A DNA stretch of 41,682 bases from a virus. Position 1 is the first letter of the stretch. Each line of letters begins with the position of its first letter. The position numbers and the translations under genes are program-made. The stretch covers positions 1-41,682 of the IMG/VR virus record IMGVR_UViG_3300045738_000609. One strand, given 5' to 3'. The notes beneath the pieces are model-generated. The model was not told the origin of the DNA. It searched no databases and saw only the letters and a program-made list of their open reading frames with translations. Positions 15,474-25,270 of this stretch are shown piece after piece.

Positions 15474-16234
15474 TGGGACTTTTCTACGACAACAAGTTCA
15501 CGCGTGCTGCCAGCGGTATAGGGCAGGGCCTCCTGGGTGCGAGCAAGAGCGAGGGCTGGGCGCCGGCTCTATCGCGCGGCCTCGGTCTCGCAGCTCAGAA
15601 TCTCCAGAACTATGAGGACGAGAAGTTCAAGGACCAGCAGGAGCGGTGGGAAGCCGACCGCCAACGCCGGCTGGAAGAGCAGGACCGCCGGGTGGAAGAG
15701 CAGGGCATGCGCGACGCTGCGCTGCGCGACTACCAGTACGGCATCGCGAACGACCCGAACAAGACTCCCTACGAGCGCGAGGTCGCCGGCATGGCACAGT
15801 ACATGACCGGGTCCGGTATCTCGCAACTCATCTCCCAGCAGTCCGCTGCCCAAGCGAACACTGCCTCCGCCAGGAGAGCGCGCGACAATCGGAACATTGA
15901 CGCGAAGGCCGGAGAGGTGCGCCGGTCCAATATCAGGACCAACGAGAAGATCGCCACCGAGCAGCGCAAGTCTGCATCGCCGGAGCAGCAGGCAGAGCAG
16001 CGCATGCGCGACATGATCAGCTTTCAGGATCCGAAGAGTCCTAACTGGGCCTCTGCAGCCGAGGCACTTGGACTGAAGAAGGGCGATTCACTGACACCCG
16101 AGATGGTCACGTGGATGGAGAACATGCTGAAGTACACCCAGGAGCGACAGTTCACCGAGAGCATCTACCGCGGCTTGAACCGGCCCCCTGGCGGGGCTGA
16201 AGATCTCAACGATCAGGTCACGGAACTAAAGTAG
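15473..16234 (+). CDS. coiled-coil internal virion/ejection protein candidate
   Basis: A 253-residue highly charged helical protein: small hydrophobic N-terminus (AASGIGQGLLGASK), then a long Arg/Glu/Gln heptad region (about 48-85, DQQERWEADRQRRLEEQDRR), and further helices (110-190) rich in Ala, Gln and Arg. Its place right before a giant ejection-type protein, and the composition, fit a podoviral internal core protein released into the cell during DNA entry. The start overlaps the previous stop (TAATG). No specific family recognised. Confidence 0.6.
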   Translation: MGLFYDNKFTRAASGIGQGLLGASKSEGWAPALSRGLGLAAQNLQNYEDEKFKDQQERWEADRQRRLEEQDRRVEEQGMRDAALRDYQYGIANDPNKTPYEREVAGMAQYMTGSGISQLISQQSAAQANTASARRARDNRNIDAKAGEVRRSNIRTNEKIATEQRKSASPEQQAEQRMRDMISFQDPKSPNWASAAEALGLKKGDSLTPEMVTWMENMLKYTQERQFTESIYRGLNRPPGGAEDLNDQVTELK

Positions 16235-19200
16235 GTGGACCCGTACTTCGAACAAGAGCGCGGCAACTTCCCCGAAGAAGAGGAGGAGGTTGGACCGTAC
16301 CGCGCACTCGCCGACCACATGGCCAAGGAGTACCTGCCGAAAGTGGTGGGACCCATCGCTCAGGGCTGGGGGTCGATCGCCGATGTCATCGCGGCTCCGG
16401 CGATCTGGGCGATGAGCATCGGTAGCGCTGAAGAGCGCAAGTCGCTCGGCAGCAACATCGCCGCTTCAATTCCCAGGCAGAAGGCCATGTTCCAGCACAC
16501 GCTGGCGAACATGCTCTCCGCAGTGGAGGGCCCGCTGCAACGCTACGGCGATGCGCAGCGCAACATGGGTGAGGCCGCGCTCGGTCGACCGATGACTCCC
16601 TCAAGCCAATACCCGAACACGATCAGGGATACGTCCGACGCGATCCGCTTGGACTCACAGCGCAACATCGCCGCGGCGAACGTCGGTCAGGGCATGGACG
16701 TGGAAGGTCGCGGTGAAGTCCCCTTCGCTCACCAACTGGCTCACGGCTTTGCGAGTGCACCGGGAGCGTTGGCTGAGGCCGCGGGCTCCGTGGCGATTGG
16801 TGGTCCCGCTGGGCTGCCGGCGCTGATGGCTCTCAAGTATGCGTTCGACGACAAGGGCGGTAACACCGGCACGATGCAGCAGCTCAAGGGCGCTGCCTTC
16901 GGTACGGCCATGCACATGATCGCCAAGGGATCCGCTGGCCTCGCGACCCCAACAGCCCGAGCTGTCCTTGGTGGCGCAGGGTTCGGTGGGCTCGCCGCGA
17001 TCGGCGGTGGCACGAACGAGCAGGTCGCGGAGGCAGCGATCGTCGGTGGTGCACTGACCGCCATGATGCCAGGTCGCCGCGACTCCGAGATCGAGTACAT
17101 GCACCGCAAGCAGCAGATCGAAGCGGAGTACCGGCTCAACAACGGGCGCGAGGTTTCAGAGCAGGGCGTCGGTCGGCCGGGCATTGACCGCGAGGGCGTC
17201 GAGCCGCCGCCGGGCGAAGCACCGCCGGAAGGTGCGGCCAATCCTCGCAACGAGATCGAGCTGTGGCAGGAGACCATGCAGCAGCGGCGCATCGACCCGA
17301 ACACTGATGTGGGTCGGTGGGCGCGCGATTTGGACATCCCGAACAATCTTCCTTCTGGTCTGGAGGTCGACTTCGTCACTGAGCAGATGATGAAGATGGG
17401 CGGCTCGAGGGCGGTGTTCGAATCCATGGGCGGCACGCGTACCTACGATCAGGTAGTCGCGGAGTCGAGGGCCCTGGTAGAGCGAGTGGGTCTGCAGGAA
17501 AGCCCCGACGCCTCAATGCTGCGCCAGCGCGAGGGCCGTGGGTGGGACGACTCGGAGCTCTTCGCTGCACACCTGATCCTGCAGAAGCGGTTCGATGCGT
17601 TGCACGACGCGAAGGTGAGGGCCGAGCGCGGGGAAGATGGCGCCCAGGCAGAATACATCCGAGCCTTCGAGCGGACTGTCGAAACTAGCTACGCGCTGGA
17701 GTCCGGCAAGCGAGACGCCGGCCGCTCACTACAGCGCCTGAAGGACGTGAAGGCTGACCAGCTCCGGCGCACTGCCGAGCGACAGGTCGAGCAAGAAGCA
17801 CGCGAGAGCGTGATGGGCGACAAGAAGGGCGAGAAGGGCGACCCGACAAGCGACCGCGAACTGGTCGAGAAGTACGGCGGGACCGAAGAGATCGCGAACA
17901 TGATGTCCCGGCTTGGGAACCTGAGCGATCCGGCTGAAGTGATGTCCGTCCTACGGGTCAAGTCCTTCGACGCGCACAACAGCCTCGGCCGACAGTTCAT
18001 TGACATCTGGCTCGCCGGCCTCTTGTCTGCACCGCAGACGCACATGGGCAACATCGGGAGCGGCGCGATGTACCAAGTGCTGTTCCAGGCTGAGCAGGTG
18101 ACGGCAGCAGCCTACGGCATCGCGGAATTGCCGTTCCGCATGAGCGCTCGCGCTGGCGATCGGTTCCGGGTGAAGCGGGAAGCGAAGAAGGAGTGGGACG
18201 AACTGACACCCGAGGCGCAGGAGCAGATGCGTACCCGTAAGATCGACCCCGAATCGCAGGAGCAGGTACTCGATCCTCTGTCCCAGGCGCGAGACGCATT
18301 CATCGAGCGGCGCGTAGCACAGCAGCGCGCATCCGAGTCCGACCTGGCCCTCGACCGCGTGACGCCTGAAGAGGTGATCGCCGGCATGATCGGATCGATA
18401 CGCGGAGCCAACCCGGCACTCGGTGCAGTGCAGCGAGCCTGGGAGACGGGGGCTGAGTTCTCGATCGGCGGCGTGAAGTCGCGCTCACCATTCGACGCAG
18501 CTCATGCGAAGAAGTCGTACTGGCCCTTCAAGGCACTCACCGCAGAGGACGCACTCGCCAAGAGCATCGCAGCGTACGGACGGCTCCACGAGTTGGGCAT
18601 GCGCGAAGCAAAGGCCATGAAGATTCCGTGGGGCGAGCGAGCTGGGTACATCGACAAGTTCGTACAAGAGGTACTCAAGCCCCCGCGCAGTACGAGTCCG
18701 CAGCGGGTCCGCGAGATCAAGCGGTACCAGTTCGAAGCTCTCGATCGCGCCGAGCTTCTGACGTTCACGCAGGCAGGTGGCAAGCGGGCCAAGGCCTTCG
18801 CCCGCTGGATTCACACCGGCCCTGAGTTTCGCAGCGTGTTCTCGTTCTTCGAGACCCCGCTCAACGTGACCAAGCAGGTGATCTACCGGACGCCAGGCAT
18901 CAACCTAGTGGCGCCAAAGAACTGGGCAGACATCGCGGCCGGCGGTGAGCGTCGCGGCCGAGCGATGGCACGCATGACCGTGGCTAGTGTGATTGCCGCT
19001 TCGATGTGGAACGACGAGATGCAGTCCGGGGAGGTGACCGGCGCTTCGAACCGCGACCCGCGCTCCCGAGAGATCGACCGCAGCCGTGGCGTGACCCCGT
19101 TCTCGTTCATGTCAAAGACCCAGGGTGGCAACGACATGATGCAGAGCTTCGCGAAGCTGGAGCCGCTGGCGACTCCCATCGCGGTGACTGCGACCATCAA

Positions 19201-20164
19201 AGACTGGTACCAGCGCGGGTACATCAACGACGAAGAACTGGGTGACATCTTCCCCCTGATCGTCGCCGCCCTGGCCGAGAACATCACGAACAAGTCGATG
19301 CTCCAGGGCCCGCAGCAACTGTTCAATGTGCTGGCAGCTCCTGACCGCAACACGATCATCTACTCCGAGCGCATGCTTGGCTCGCTCGTGCCGTCCCTGT
19401 CCAACGCGGCAGCTCGGTCGATGGACCCACAGCGCCGGGATCAGAGCGGACTGGTAGAAGCGGTGATGGCTCGCGTGCCGTGGCTGCGTGATGAACTTCC
19501 CGTGATGTGGGACCTGGCCGGCAGACCGTACAAGGCCGGCGACCCCGACCACGAGTTCTTCGCGCGCATGTTCAGCGAGTACAAGTCCGAGATGACGCCG
19601 ACGATGGTGCTCGACGCGATGGAAATGAGCGGTGCCAGGATCGACCGCGTGGCTAAGGACCTGACGATCACGCCTGACCGTCTGGCGCTAGCTGACCCGC
19701 CTAGAAGTCTGTACCTGGACATGCTCGGCACCGGTAACCTGCGTATCGAACTGAGCCCGATAGAGCGCGAGTACATCAACGGCAACGCGAACAAGAAGGC
19801 GCACGACCACCTGCTCAAGACGCTTCCGAAGTACATGAAGAACATGGACATGGACAGGCCGGCGAGTCTGGATGTTCTGCGCCTGAATGGAGCTCCAGCG
19901 GAAGTCATCGACCAGCTACGGTACGAGCGCATCAAGCACACGACAATGAAAGAGATCGTCAAGCGACACATCTCTGACACGTACCGCTTCTACCGCGAGG
20001 GCTACACGCAGAAGGTGGTCAACTTCTGGATGCAATCCGGGCAGCTCAGGACGATGTCCGAACGGGCGATCATGCGACAGGACAAGGCAAACGACTCAGC
20101 AACTGGACCCTACCGCTCGAGGCACCGCGCTGGTGCGGAGCGGTTCCCCGTTACACAGGAGTAG
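16235..20164 (+). CDS. large internal virion / DNA ejection protein
   Basis: A 1,309-residue protein, by far the largest in the window. In a genome lacking a tape measure this size is typical of podoviral ejection proteins. Residues about 170-290 contain Gly/Ala-rich hydrophobic stretches (VAIGGPAGLPALMALKYA; GGAGFGGLAAIGGG) able to enter membranes. The middle holds LAGLLSAPQTHMGNIGSG, a motif I associate with large ejection or polyvalent proteins, followed by helical charged regions. No lytic transglycosylase or peptidase motif was found. It starts with GTG immediately after the previous stop. Confidence 0.7.
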   Translation: MDPYFEQERGNFPEEEEEVGPYRALADHMAKEYLPKVVGPIAQGWGSIADVIAAPAIWAMSIGSAEERKSLGSNIAASIPRQKAMFQHTLANMLSAVEGPLQRYGDAQRNMGEAALGRPMTPSSQYPNTIRDTSDAIRLDSQRNIAAANVGQGMDVEGRGEVPFAHQLAHGFASAPGALAEAAGSVAIGGPAGLPALMALKYAFDDKGGNTGTMQQLKGAAFGTAMHMIAKGSAGLATPTARAVLGGAGFGGLAAIGGGTNEQVAEAAIVGGALTAMMPGRRDSEIEYMHRKQQIEAEYRLNNGREVSEQGVGRPGIDREGVEPPPGEAPPEGAANPRNEIELWQETMQQRRIDPNTDVGRWARDLDIPNNLPSGLEVDFVTEQMMKMGGSRAVFESMGGTRTYDQVVAESRALVERVGLQESPDASMLRQREGRGWDDSELFAAHLILQKRFDALHDAKVRAERGEDGAQAEYIRAFERTVETSYALESGKRDAGRSLQRLKDVKADQLRRTAERQVEQEARESVMGDKKGEKGDPTSDRELVEKYGGTEEIANMMSRLGNLSDPAEVMSVLRVKSFDAHNSLGRQFIDIWLAGLLSAPQTHMGNIGSGAMYQVLFQAEQVTAAAYGIAELPFRMSARAGDRFRVKREAKKEWDELTPEAQEQMRTRKIDPESQEQVLDPLSQARDAFIERRVAQQRASESDLALDRVTPEEVIAGMIGSIRGANPALGAVQRAWETGAEFSIGGVKSRSPFDAAHAKKSYWPFKALTAEDALAKSIAAYGRLHELGMREAKAMKIPWGERAGYIDKFVQEVLKPPRSTSPQRVREIKRYQFEALDRAELLTFTQAGGKRAKAFARWIHTGPEFRSVFSFFETPLNVTKQVIYRTPGINLVAPKNWADIAAGGERRGRAMARMTVASVIAASMWNDEMQSGEVTGASNRDPRSREIDRSRGVTPFSFMSKTQGGNDMMQSFAKLEPLATPIAVTATIKDWYQRGYINDEELGDIFPLIVAALAENITNKSMLQGPQQLFNVLAAPDRNTIIYSERMLGSLVPSLSNAAARSMDPQRRDQSGLVEAVMARVPWLRDELPVMWDLAGRPYKAGDPDHEFFARMFSEYKSEMTPTMVLDAMEMSGARIDRVAKDLTITPDRLALADPPRSLYLDMLGTGNLRIELSPIEREYINGNANKKAHDHLLKTLPKYMKNMDMDRPASLDVLRLNGAPAEVIDQLRYERIKHTTMKEIVKRHISDTYRFYREGYTQKVVNFWMQSGQLRTMSERAIMRQDKANDSATGPYRSRHRAGAERFPVTQE

Positions 20165-20167
20165 ACG

Positions 20168-22291
20168 ATGGCCACCACCTCTTGGTTGAAAGACTGGCTC
20201 GCAGACGCGGACCTGAACGTCGGCACGCCCCCGCTTGGGGCCCCTGAGTTCATGGCGCGCTCCGCGGTGAACAACGTGATGCGCGAGATGATGGGATCGC
20301 TCCGCCAGGACTGGGACGGCAGCGCGACCGGTGGTGGCGAGTGGCGCAACCCGAACGGGTCAGCGGGCATCTCGTACTCGTCTGCCTCGGCAGTGCTGAT
20401 CTCCGGCATCGACGCCAGGGTCTTCTTCCCTGAGGGCCGCAAGGTCAAGATCACGTACGACGCAGACGAGCCAGGCTACTGCTTCGTCACCAGCTCTACG
20501 TTCTCGACGAACACGACGGTCAACGTGGCGTTCTTCGACGACATCGCCCCGGACGACGTGGTGCGTAACGCTGCCATGGCGTCGCTGGAGTTCTACAACG
20601 CCTTCGGCGGGACCGGTGATCACGGCCTGGGCAGAGCTGCGTTCACAGATGACGCGACCGCGGATCAGACCTTTGTCACGCCAGCGGCGTTTACGGGTGC
20701 CGCCATCAACGCTGCGATCGTAACAGCAGCCTCTTCCGGCAAACAAGGCGTTCTTCTGGACGTAGGCACCTACGTGATTGAGACGTCCGTCAACATACTG
20801 GATAAGACCGTGCTGGTCGGCCGCGGTGTCAACAGGTCGATACTGCAGGCAAGCCCCGCCCCGCTCGACGATGCCGTGATCCAGTTTGCAGAGGGTGCGG
20901 GTGACTGCGTACTGCGGGACTTTTCGGTGGACGGGAATGCCTCCAACCAGACGAACAACAACGCCCACGGGATCGTAGGGCCACCGCTGTCACCGGGTAG
21001 AGGTGTGCGCATAGATAGCGTGCGAGTTCATGACACCTACGGAAGGGGGATCTCGCTCAGCTCATCTACCATTGGATACGACGACTGGCGCCTCATCAAT
21101 GTGTCCGTTGACACCACTGGGGACGCCGGGGTCCACATGGACGGGCCCGACGTGTTCGGTCAGGAGTCCTTCCTGAGCAGCATCTACATCCGTAACCCAG
21201 GCACGGGCGGGCGCGCGCTATTCACGTCGCAGGCTCTGTTCCTCAACGGTCAGTACGTCGTGAATGGCCTGATCATCGATTGTGATCTGACCGCAAGCCA
21301 CTCTGGCGCTGCGATAGAACTCGAAAACCAAAATCCGTCGTCACTCCTCATGGGTACGCAGCTCACGAACTTCATGATTGCGATCGGCTCTAGTACCGGA
21401 ACCGGCTTCAAATGTATCGTCATGCGGGATAAGCACATCTCGGTTTCTAACGGGGTTGTTTCCGCAGCGTCCGCCTCGCTCGGATTGATGTCCACGTTTG
21501 AGCAAACGATCAGCAACGTGAGCTTTTTTGGCGGCGCCGTAGGCTTTTCTGTCGTCACATCAGGCAACATCGTGACTGGATGCAAGTTCGTCGGTGGACT
21601 CGGTGACGGCATGAACGTCTCCGGCACCGGAAATATCATCACGGGCTGTCTATTTCAGGACAACGCCTTAGATGGCGTAGAGCTTAACGGCACCATCCAC
21701 GCGTTCACTGGGTGCGTCTTCCGGGGGAACGGCTTGTTCGGTGTGAAATTTGGTATCGCTGGACGTTCCAGCAAATTCACCGGCAACATATTCTACGGGA
21801 ACGGGAGCGGCAACTACGGAGGAACTCTGATAGACGAGAACTACACCAGGCTTGAGAATACGGTCATTGGCGTTGCGCAAAACGCGATCGGCACCTCTGA
21901 GGTCGTCGTTACGGGCATGCAGGAAGTCTGGTACCCGTCACCGTTTGACGGTGTCATCGAGTTCGAGATTGAGCTGTGGATCACTATGGAGATCGACACC
22001 TCGACAACCACGGTGACGATCAATATCCACTCGGGGTCACTTAAGTCGCTGTCTGACCCAGTGGTAGCCAGCGACCAGACGACCGGGGTAGCCGCCGGCA
22101 CTGACTTGCAGTTCCACGTCGGTCCAATCCTGTACGCTCCTACTGATACGGTCCTCAACGAATTCATTACGATCGGAGTCGAGACTCCAACCGGAGCGAG
22201 CCACGACATCAAGGCCCACGGGTCAAAGAGTGCCACTACGGTGCGCGAGGCAGCCCGCACGTACCTGACGATTAGAGCGGCAGAAGGCTGA
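20168..22291 (+). CDS. tailspike / beta-helix receptor-binding protein
   Basis: A 707-residue protein. The N-terminal 150 residues (TTSWLKDWLADADLNVGTPP; RSAVNNVMREMMGSLRQDW) look like a virion-anchoring domain. Residues about 175-560 form a right-handed beta-helix of pectate-lyase type: VLLDVGTYVIETSVNILDKT, DFSVDGNASN, GIVGPP and short rungs such as NIVTGCKFVGG, NIITGCLFQDN, AFTGCVFRGN. The C-terminal 150 residues are beta-rich, like a jelly roll. Such spikes bind and often cleave surface polysaccharide; no catalytic pair can be named from sequence. Confidence 0.8.
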   Translation: MATTSWLKDWLADADLNVGTPPLGAPEFMARSAVNNVMREMMGSLRQDWDGSATGGGEWRNPNGSAGISYSSASAVLISGIDARVFFPEGRKVKITYDADEPGYCFVTSSTFSTNTTVNVAFFDDIAPDDVVRNAAMASLEFYNAFGGTGDHGLGRAAFTDDATADQTFVTPAAFTGAAINAAIVTAASSGKQGVLLDVGTYVIETSVNILDKTVLVGRGVNRSILQASPAPLDDAVIQFAEGAGDCVLRDFSVDGNASNQTNNNAHGIVGPPLSPGRGVRIDSVRVHDTYGRGISLSSSTIGYDDWRLINVSVDTTGDAGVHMDGPDVFGQESFLSSIYIRNPGTGGRALFTSQALFLNGQYVVNGLIIDCDLTASHSGAAIELENQNPSSLLMGTQLTNFMIAIGSSTGTGFKCIVMRDKHISVSNGVVSAASASLGLMSTFEQTISNVSFFGGAVGFSVVTSGNIVTGCKFVGGLGDGMNVSGTGNIITGCLFQDNALDGVELNGTIHAFTGCVFRGNGLFGVKFGIAGRSSKFTGNIFYGNGSGNYGGTLIDENYTRLENTVIGVAQNAIGTSEVVVTGMQEVWYPSPFDGVIEFEIELWITMEIDTSTTTVTINIHSGSLKSLSDPVVASDQTTGVAAGTDLQFHVGPILYAPTDTVLNEFITIGVETPTGASHDIKAHGSKSATTVREAARTYLTIRAAEG

Positions 22292-22965
22292 TGCCACTCT
22301 TCCGCCCCATCGACATGACCGAAGAGATCCGCTTCTTGGACGCGCGCTCACCCATGCCGCGGAATGACAAGCAGGCGGCGCTCGACGTGTTCTACGCGGA
22401 GTTCCACCGGCTCCTAGATGAGGTCTCCGAGACTGCCGAGACCGAGCCAGGTTGTCACAGGATGTGGCGATCCAAGGACTCTCGTTTGTTTTTGGAGCAG
22501 CGCAACGAGCTAGGAGGGTTTCAGCACTTCAGCGCGTTCCGGGCAAACCTCAAAGAGGGAAGGAGCCTGTCCGGCCTGCACGGCACGAGTAGAACCCTGC
22601 TCGCTTGGAACGGCCAGACCCCGATCGGTGGCGTGGTGCTCTACAACGACGCGATCACTACGGTGCGCGGTGACGGTACGATCGAGTTCGTGTCCCACAT
22701 CGGACCCTTCCTCACTCCCCCCAGTCTCAACGTCGAGTTCATGCGATGGATGCTTTACAACGCTGTCGGCGCTGATGCTGACGACGGGACTCCGCTTGTC
22801 GTGCAGCTCGTAGAGTGGAGACATGACAGCCAGGAGCGAGGGAACCTGTGGCGACCCAACACCCCAAGCGCCGCCCTGTGGGATGTCACCGATGGTATTG
22901 AAGCCGATTTCGAGACCATCGATGGGCAGCTAGTCCGCACGGCCACCCGAAAGATGCCAACGTGA
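22291..22965 (+). CDS. unknown protein, weak acetyltransferase-like pattern
   Basis: A 224-residue protein overlapping the tailspike stop. The centre reads SRTLLAWNGQTPIGGVVLYNDAITT followed by FVSHIGPFLTPPSLNVEFMRWML, which loosely recalls the GNAT beta4-beta5 layout (substrate strand, then strand plus helix). The usual acetyl-CoA pyrophosphate loop (Q/RxxGxG/A) is not evident. It may instead be a tailspike-associated assembly or receptor accessory protein. Confidence 0.5.
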   Translation: MPLFRPIDMTEEIRFLDARSPMPRNDKQAALDVFYAEFHRLLDEVSETAETEPGCHRMWRSKDSRLFLEQRNELGGFQHFSAFRANLKEGRSLSGLHGTSRTLLAWNGQTPIGGVVLYNDAITTVRGDGTIEFVSHIGPFLTPPSLNVEFMRWMLYNAVGADADDGTPLVVQLVEWRHDSQERGNLWRPNTPSAALWDVTDGIEADFETIDGQLVRTATRKMPT

Positions 22966-22998
22966 TGGTCCGATCAGACACCAGGAAGAGGCGAGCCG

Positions 22999-24405
22999 GT
23001 GCCCGTTAGTACCTTCAACAACGTGCCCGATGGCGCCAACTGGGGCTCCGGTAACAGCGGTGGGATCAACGTCACCTACGACGACGTCGAGATTCAGATG
23101 GGTGACGATGGCACGCTCGCCGGCCCAGACATCAGGATCCAGGCTGCATTTGTCTTCGACCTGTCGACGAGTGGCGGGCTCCCGAAGGGCGCATCGATAT
23201 CAGACGTTAAGGTGATTGTCGGCGCGGCCGGGAACCTGACCCTCTCGGGTGGAGATGCGGATCACCGGATGGCGCTGATGTCCAGTGACGGGCAGTGGGA
23301 CAGGGCGACTTCTCACGCGCTGCACAAGAGCAACAGCGGGATCGTGTACGGCGCTCCTAGCGTGATCGCGACTACCGAGTTCCGGGGAGTCGACTCCGAC
23401 GCGGTCGAGGTGTTCGACACGGTCACGGCCGCGATCGTCTACGACACCTACACGACCAGCGCGACTCGCCCGTCTTACGGCTGCACATTCAAGCTGCCTG
23501 CGAACAAGAACATCTCGGATATCTACCCGTTCCTGGCCAGGGCTGATGTCGGGACCTCAAGCGAGGTGACGCTGGCGGTCTATTCGTTGGCTGGAAACGC
23601 AAGACACTATGCCATCGACGAATTGCTTGGCAGAACCTTCCGGGTCCCGTACAACGTGCTGCCCGCTGTAGGAGCAGAGCGCATATTCCACTTCGTCGAT
23701 CCGATCGCGGCCACCGACGCTGACCGCTGGCTCGCTGTGGTGCTTGAAGGAGAGATCTTCGACGATGGCACGATAAAGACCAACCACCGCATTACCTACA
23801 GAGACTGGTACGGGAGCAGCCCAGCCGCGTATCGCGGGCTCACGGAAGGGAGCATGTTCCTGGTCAGCAAGGACGAGGCTAACGACAACAGCCTGAACGG
23901 CATCGCCCGCATTAAGAACCCAGACGTGCCGCACTTTATGCTCAGCGGAGTCACCACCTTCTACACCACCCCGTTCGAACGTCACGTCGGCAACGTGCTG
24001 GCCTCATCAGACTCAAGCGTCACTTACGTCGACGGCACGCCGTACAACTACGGGTCACCGGCAAGTGGACAGCTCAACGAGGTGAGCGGCATCGTCGCTG
24101 AGGTGCAGACCTGGGTGGACAGCGCGGCCTTCGATCCATCCACCGGCAAGCACTTCCTGGGCCTGATGGTCAGCCCGTTCGATCCCGACGATGAGCTTTG
24201 GGAGATCGCCGGTACCGGTCACGGCTCGATCATCCCGTGCAAGCTGGAGATCACCTACACCAACCTGTCGAACGTCCGGTCTGACTCTGAGACGCGCAGC
24301 AGAATCTTCGTGGCCACTGAGGTCCGCGATCGAGTACGTCCACGGAAAGAAGAGACCCGGGCTCGAGTCCGAGCTCCACAGTCCAGCGCGAGGAGTAACC
24401 AATGA
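22999..24405 (+). CDS. beta-rich virion protein of unknown role
   Basis: A 468-residue, Ser/Thr/Asp-rich beta protein. The N-terminal 130 residues (FNNVPDGANWGSGNSGG, QAAFVFDLSTSGGLPKGASISDVKVIVGA) and a similar later stretch (ATRPSYGCTFKLPANKNISDIYPFLAR) resemble jelly-roll or DNRLRE-type surface modules. The final 40 residues are basic. GTG 22999 is supported by AGGAAGAGGCG upstream. Position after the tailspike suggests a second spike or exposed head/tail protein. Confidence 0.6.
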   Translation: MPVSTFNNVPDGANWGSGNSGGINVTYDDVEIQMGDDGTLAGPDIRIQAAFVFDLSTSGGLPKGASISDVKVIVGAAGNLTLSGGDADHRMALMSSDGQWDRATSHALHKSNSGIVYGAPSVIATTEFRGVDSDAVEVFDTVTAAIVYDTYTTSATRPSYGCTFKLPANKNISDIYPFLARADVGTSSEVTLAVYSLAGNARHYAIDELLGRTFRVPYNVLPAVGAERIFHFVDPIAATDADRWLAVVLEGEIFDDGTIKTNHRITYRDWYGSSPAAYRGLTEGSMFLVSKDEANDNSLNGIARIKNPDVPHFMLSGVTTFYTTPFERHVGNVLASSDSSVTYVDGTPYNYGSPASGQLNEVSGIVAEVQTWVDSAAFDPSTGKHFLGLMVSPFDPDDELWEIAGTGHGSIIPCKLEITYTNLSNVRSDSETRSRIFVATEVRDRVRPRKEETRARVRAPQSSARSNQ

Positions 24406-24977
24406 GCGAAAGCGTCAACTGGTGCATCGGCAACGGGCTGCAGCTAAACGTGGTTGCCCCACTCGACTACTCCCCCAACCCGAGCGTGCCGGTGGTGATG
24501 GACGCTGCGACCACGGTCACGGGGTACATCTTCGACAAGCTCGCGAAGAACACGTGCAGCGCTGCGGCTTCGGCTTCGGCCGTGTTGGTCGTGGTCGACA
24601 GCGTGTCCCACTTCACGGACGGGGACGACATCACGGTCGAGGAGACCGATGGGACCCTCACCCGGCACACGAACATCGTCATCACTGCCTCCACCAAGAC
24701 GATCGCCTTCACGACGGGCCTAACGGTGGGCGCTGCGGTTGGCGCAAGGGTGTGGAAACACTACGGAGCGGAGGTTGTAACGGGGGTTTTCTACGGCACC
24801 GCAGCCGTTGACTCGTCTGCCTGGGGCTACCTGTACGACTTCAGGTATGATTACGACTCTGCTTTGAGACGGAACCTGCGCCTGGAGGCCATGGCGGTGC
24901 TGCATAAGTCGAGCACTAGCGGGCACTTCACCCAGACGTGGGACGTCGTGATGACTGAACCGTTCGGAAACCCCTAA
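24402..24977 (+). CDS. small beta-rich virion protein
   Basis: A 191-residue protein with alternating Val/Thr strands (ASAVLVVVDSVSHFTDGDDITVE; TNIVITASTKTIAFTTGLTVG) like a short beta-sandwich found in virion accessory proteins. It overlaps the preceding gene by 4 nt (ATGA) and has GAGGAG upstream. Not recognised further. Confidence 0.6.
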   Translation: MSESVNWCIGNGLQLNVVAPLDYSPNPSVPVVMDAATTVTGYIFDKLAKNTCSAAASASAVLVVVDSVSHFTDGDDITVEETDGTLTRHTNIVITASTKTIAFTTGLTVGAAVGARVWKHYGAEVVTGVFYGTAAVDSSAWGYLYDFRYDYDSALRRNLRLEAMAVLHKSSTSGHFTQTWDVVMTEPFGNP

Positions 24978-24985
24978 GGAGCCAT

Positions 24986-25237
24986 ATGGACAGCGGACTC
25001 AGCACTTCAATCTTGGGTTGGCTCACCGCCGGAGCGGCTGGCGTTGCTGCGCTAGTTACTGCTTCCGTCCGAGGAGAGAAACTACGGAATAAAGTCGCCG
25101 TCATCGACGCCACCGGAGTGCGGCACGCAGCCTCGCTCGCCAAGCACGACGAGACGATCGGTTTCATCAAATCAGACTTGCACGGCATCCGGGAGGACCT
25201 CCACGTTATGCGAGCCCTTTCAGAGCAGGACAATTGA
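24986..25237 (+). CDS. holin-like single-span membrane protein
   Basis: An 83-residue protein with one hydrophobic segment (about 9-28, LGWLTAGAAGVAALVTASV) followed by a basic turn (RGEKLRNK) and a charged helix likely to form a coiled coil. The start follows AAGGAG. Together with the next lipoprotein gene it resembles a lysis-accessory pair at the end of a late operon: a holin, or an inner-membrane spanin (i-spanin) partner of the lipoprotein. Sequence alone cannot separate these. Confidence 0.55.
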   Translation: MDSGLSTSILGWLTAGAAGVAALVTASVRGEKLRNKVAVIDATGVRHAASLAKHDETIGFIKSDLHGIREDLHVMRALSEQDN

Positions 25238-25270
25238 AGATTCCACTAGGCATTTAATAGGAGGTCACCC

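Noticed and set aside
22291-22965. Confident GNAT acetyltransferase call
   Set aside because: The acetyl-CoA binding loop is not visible, so the function was left open.
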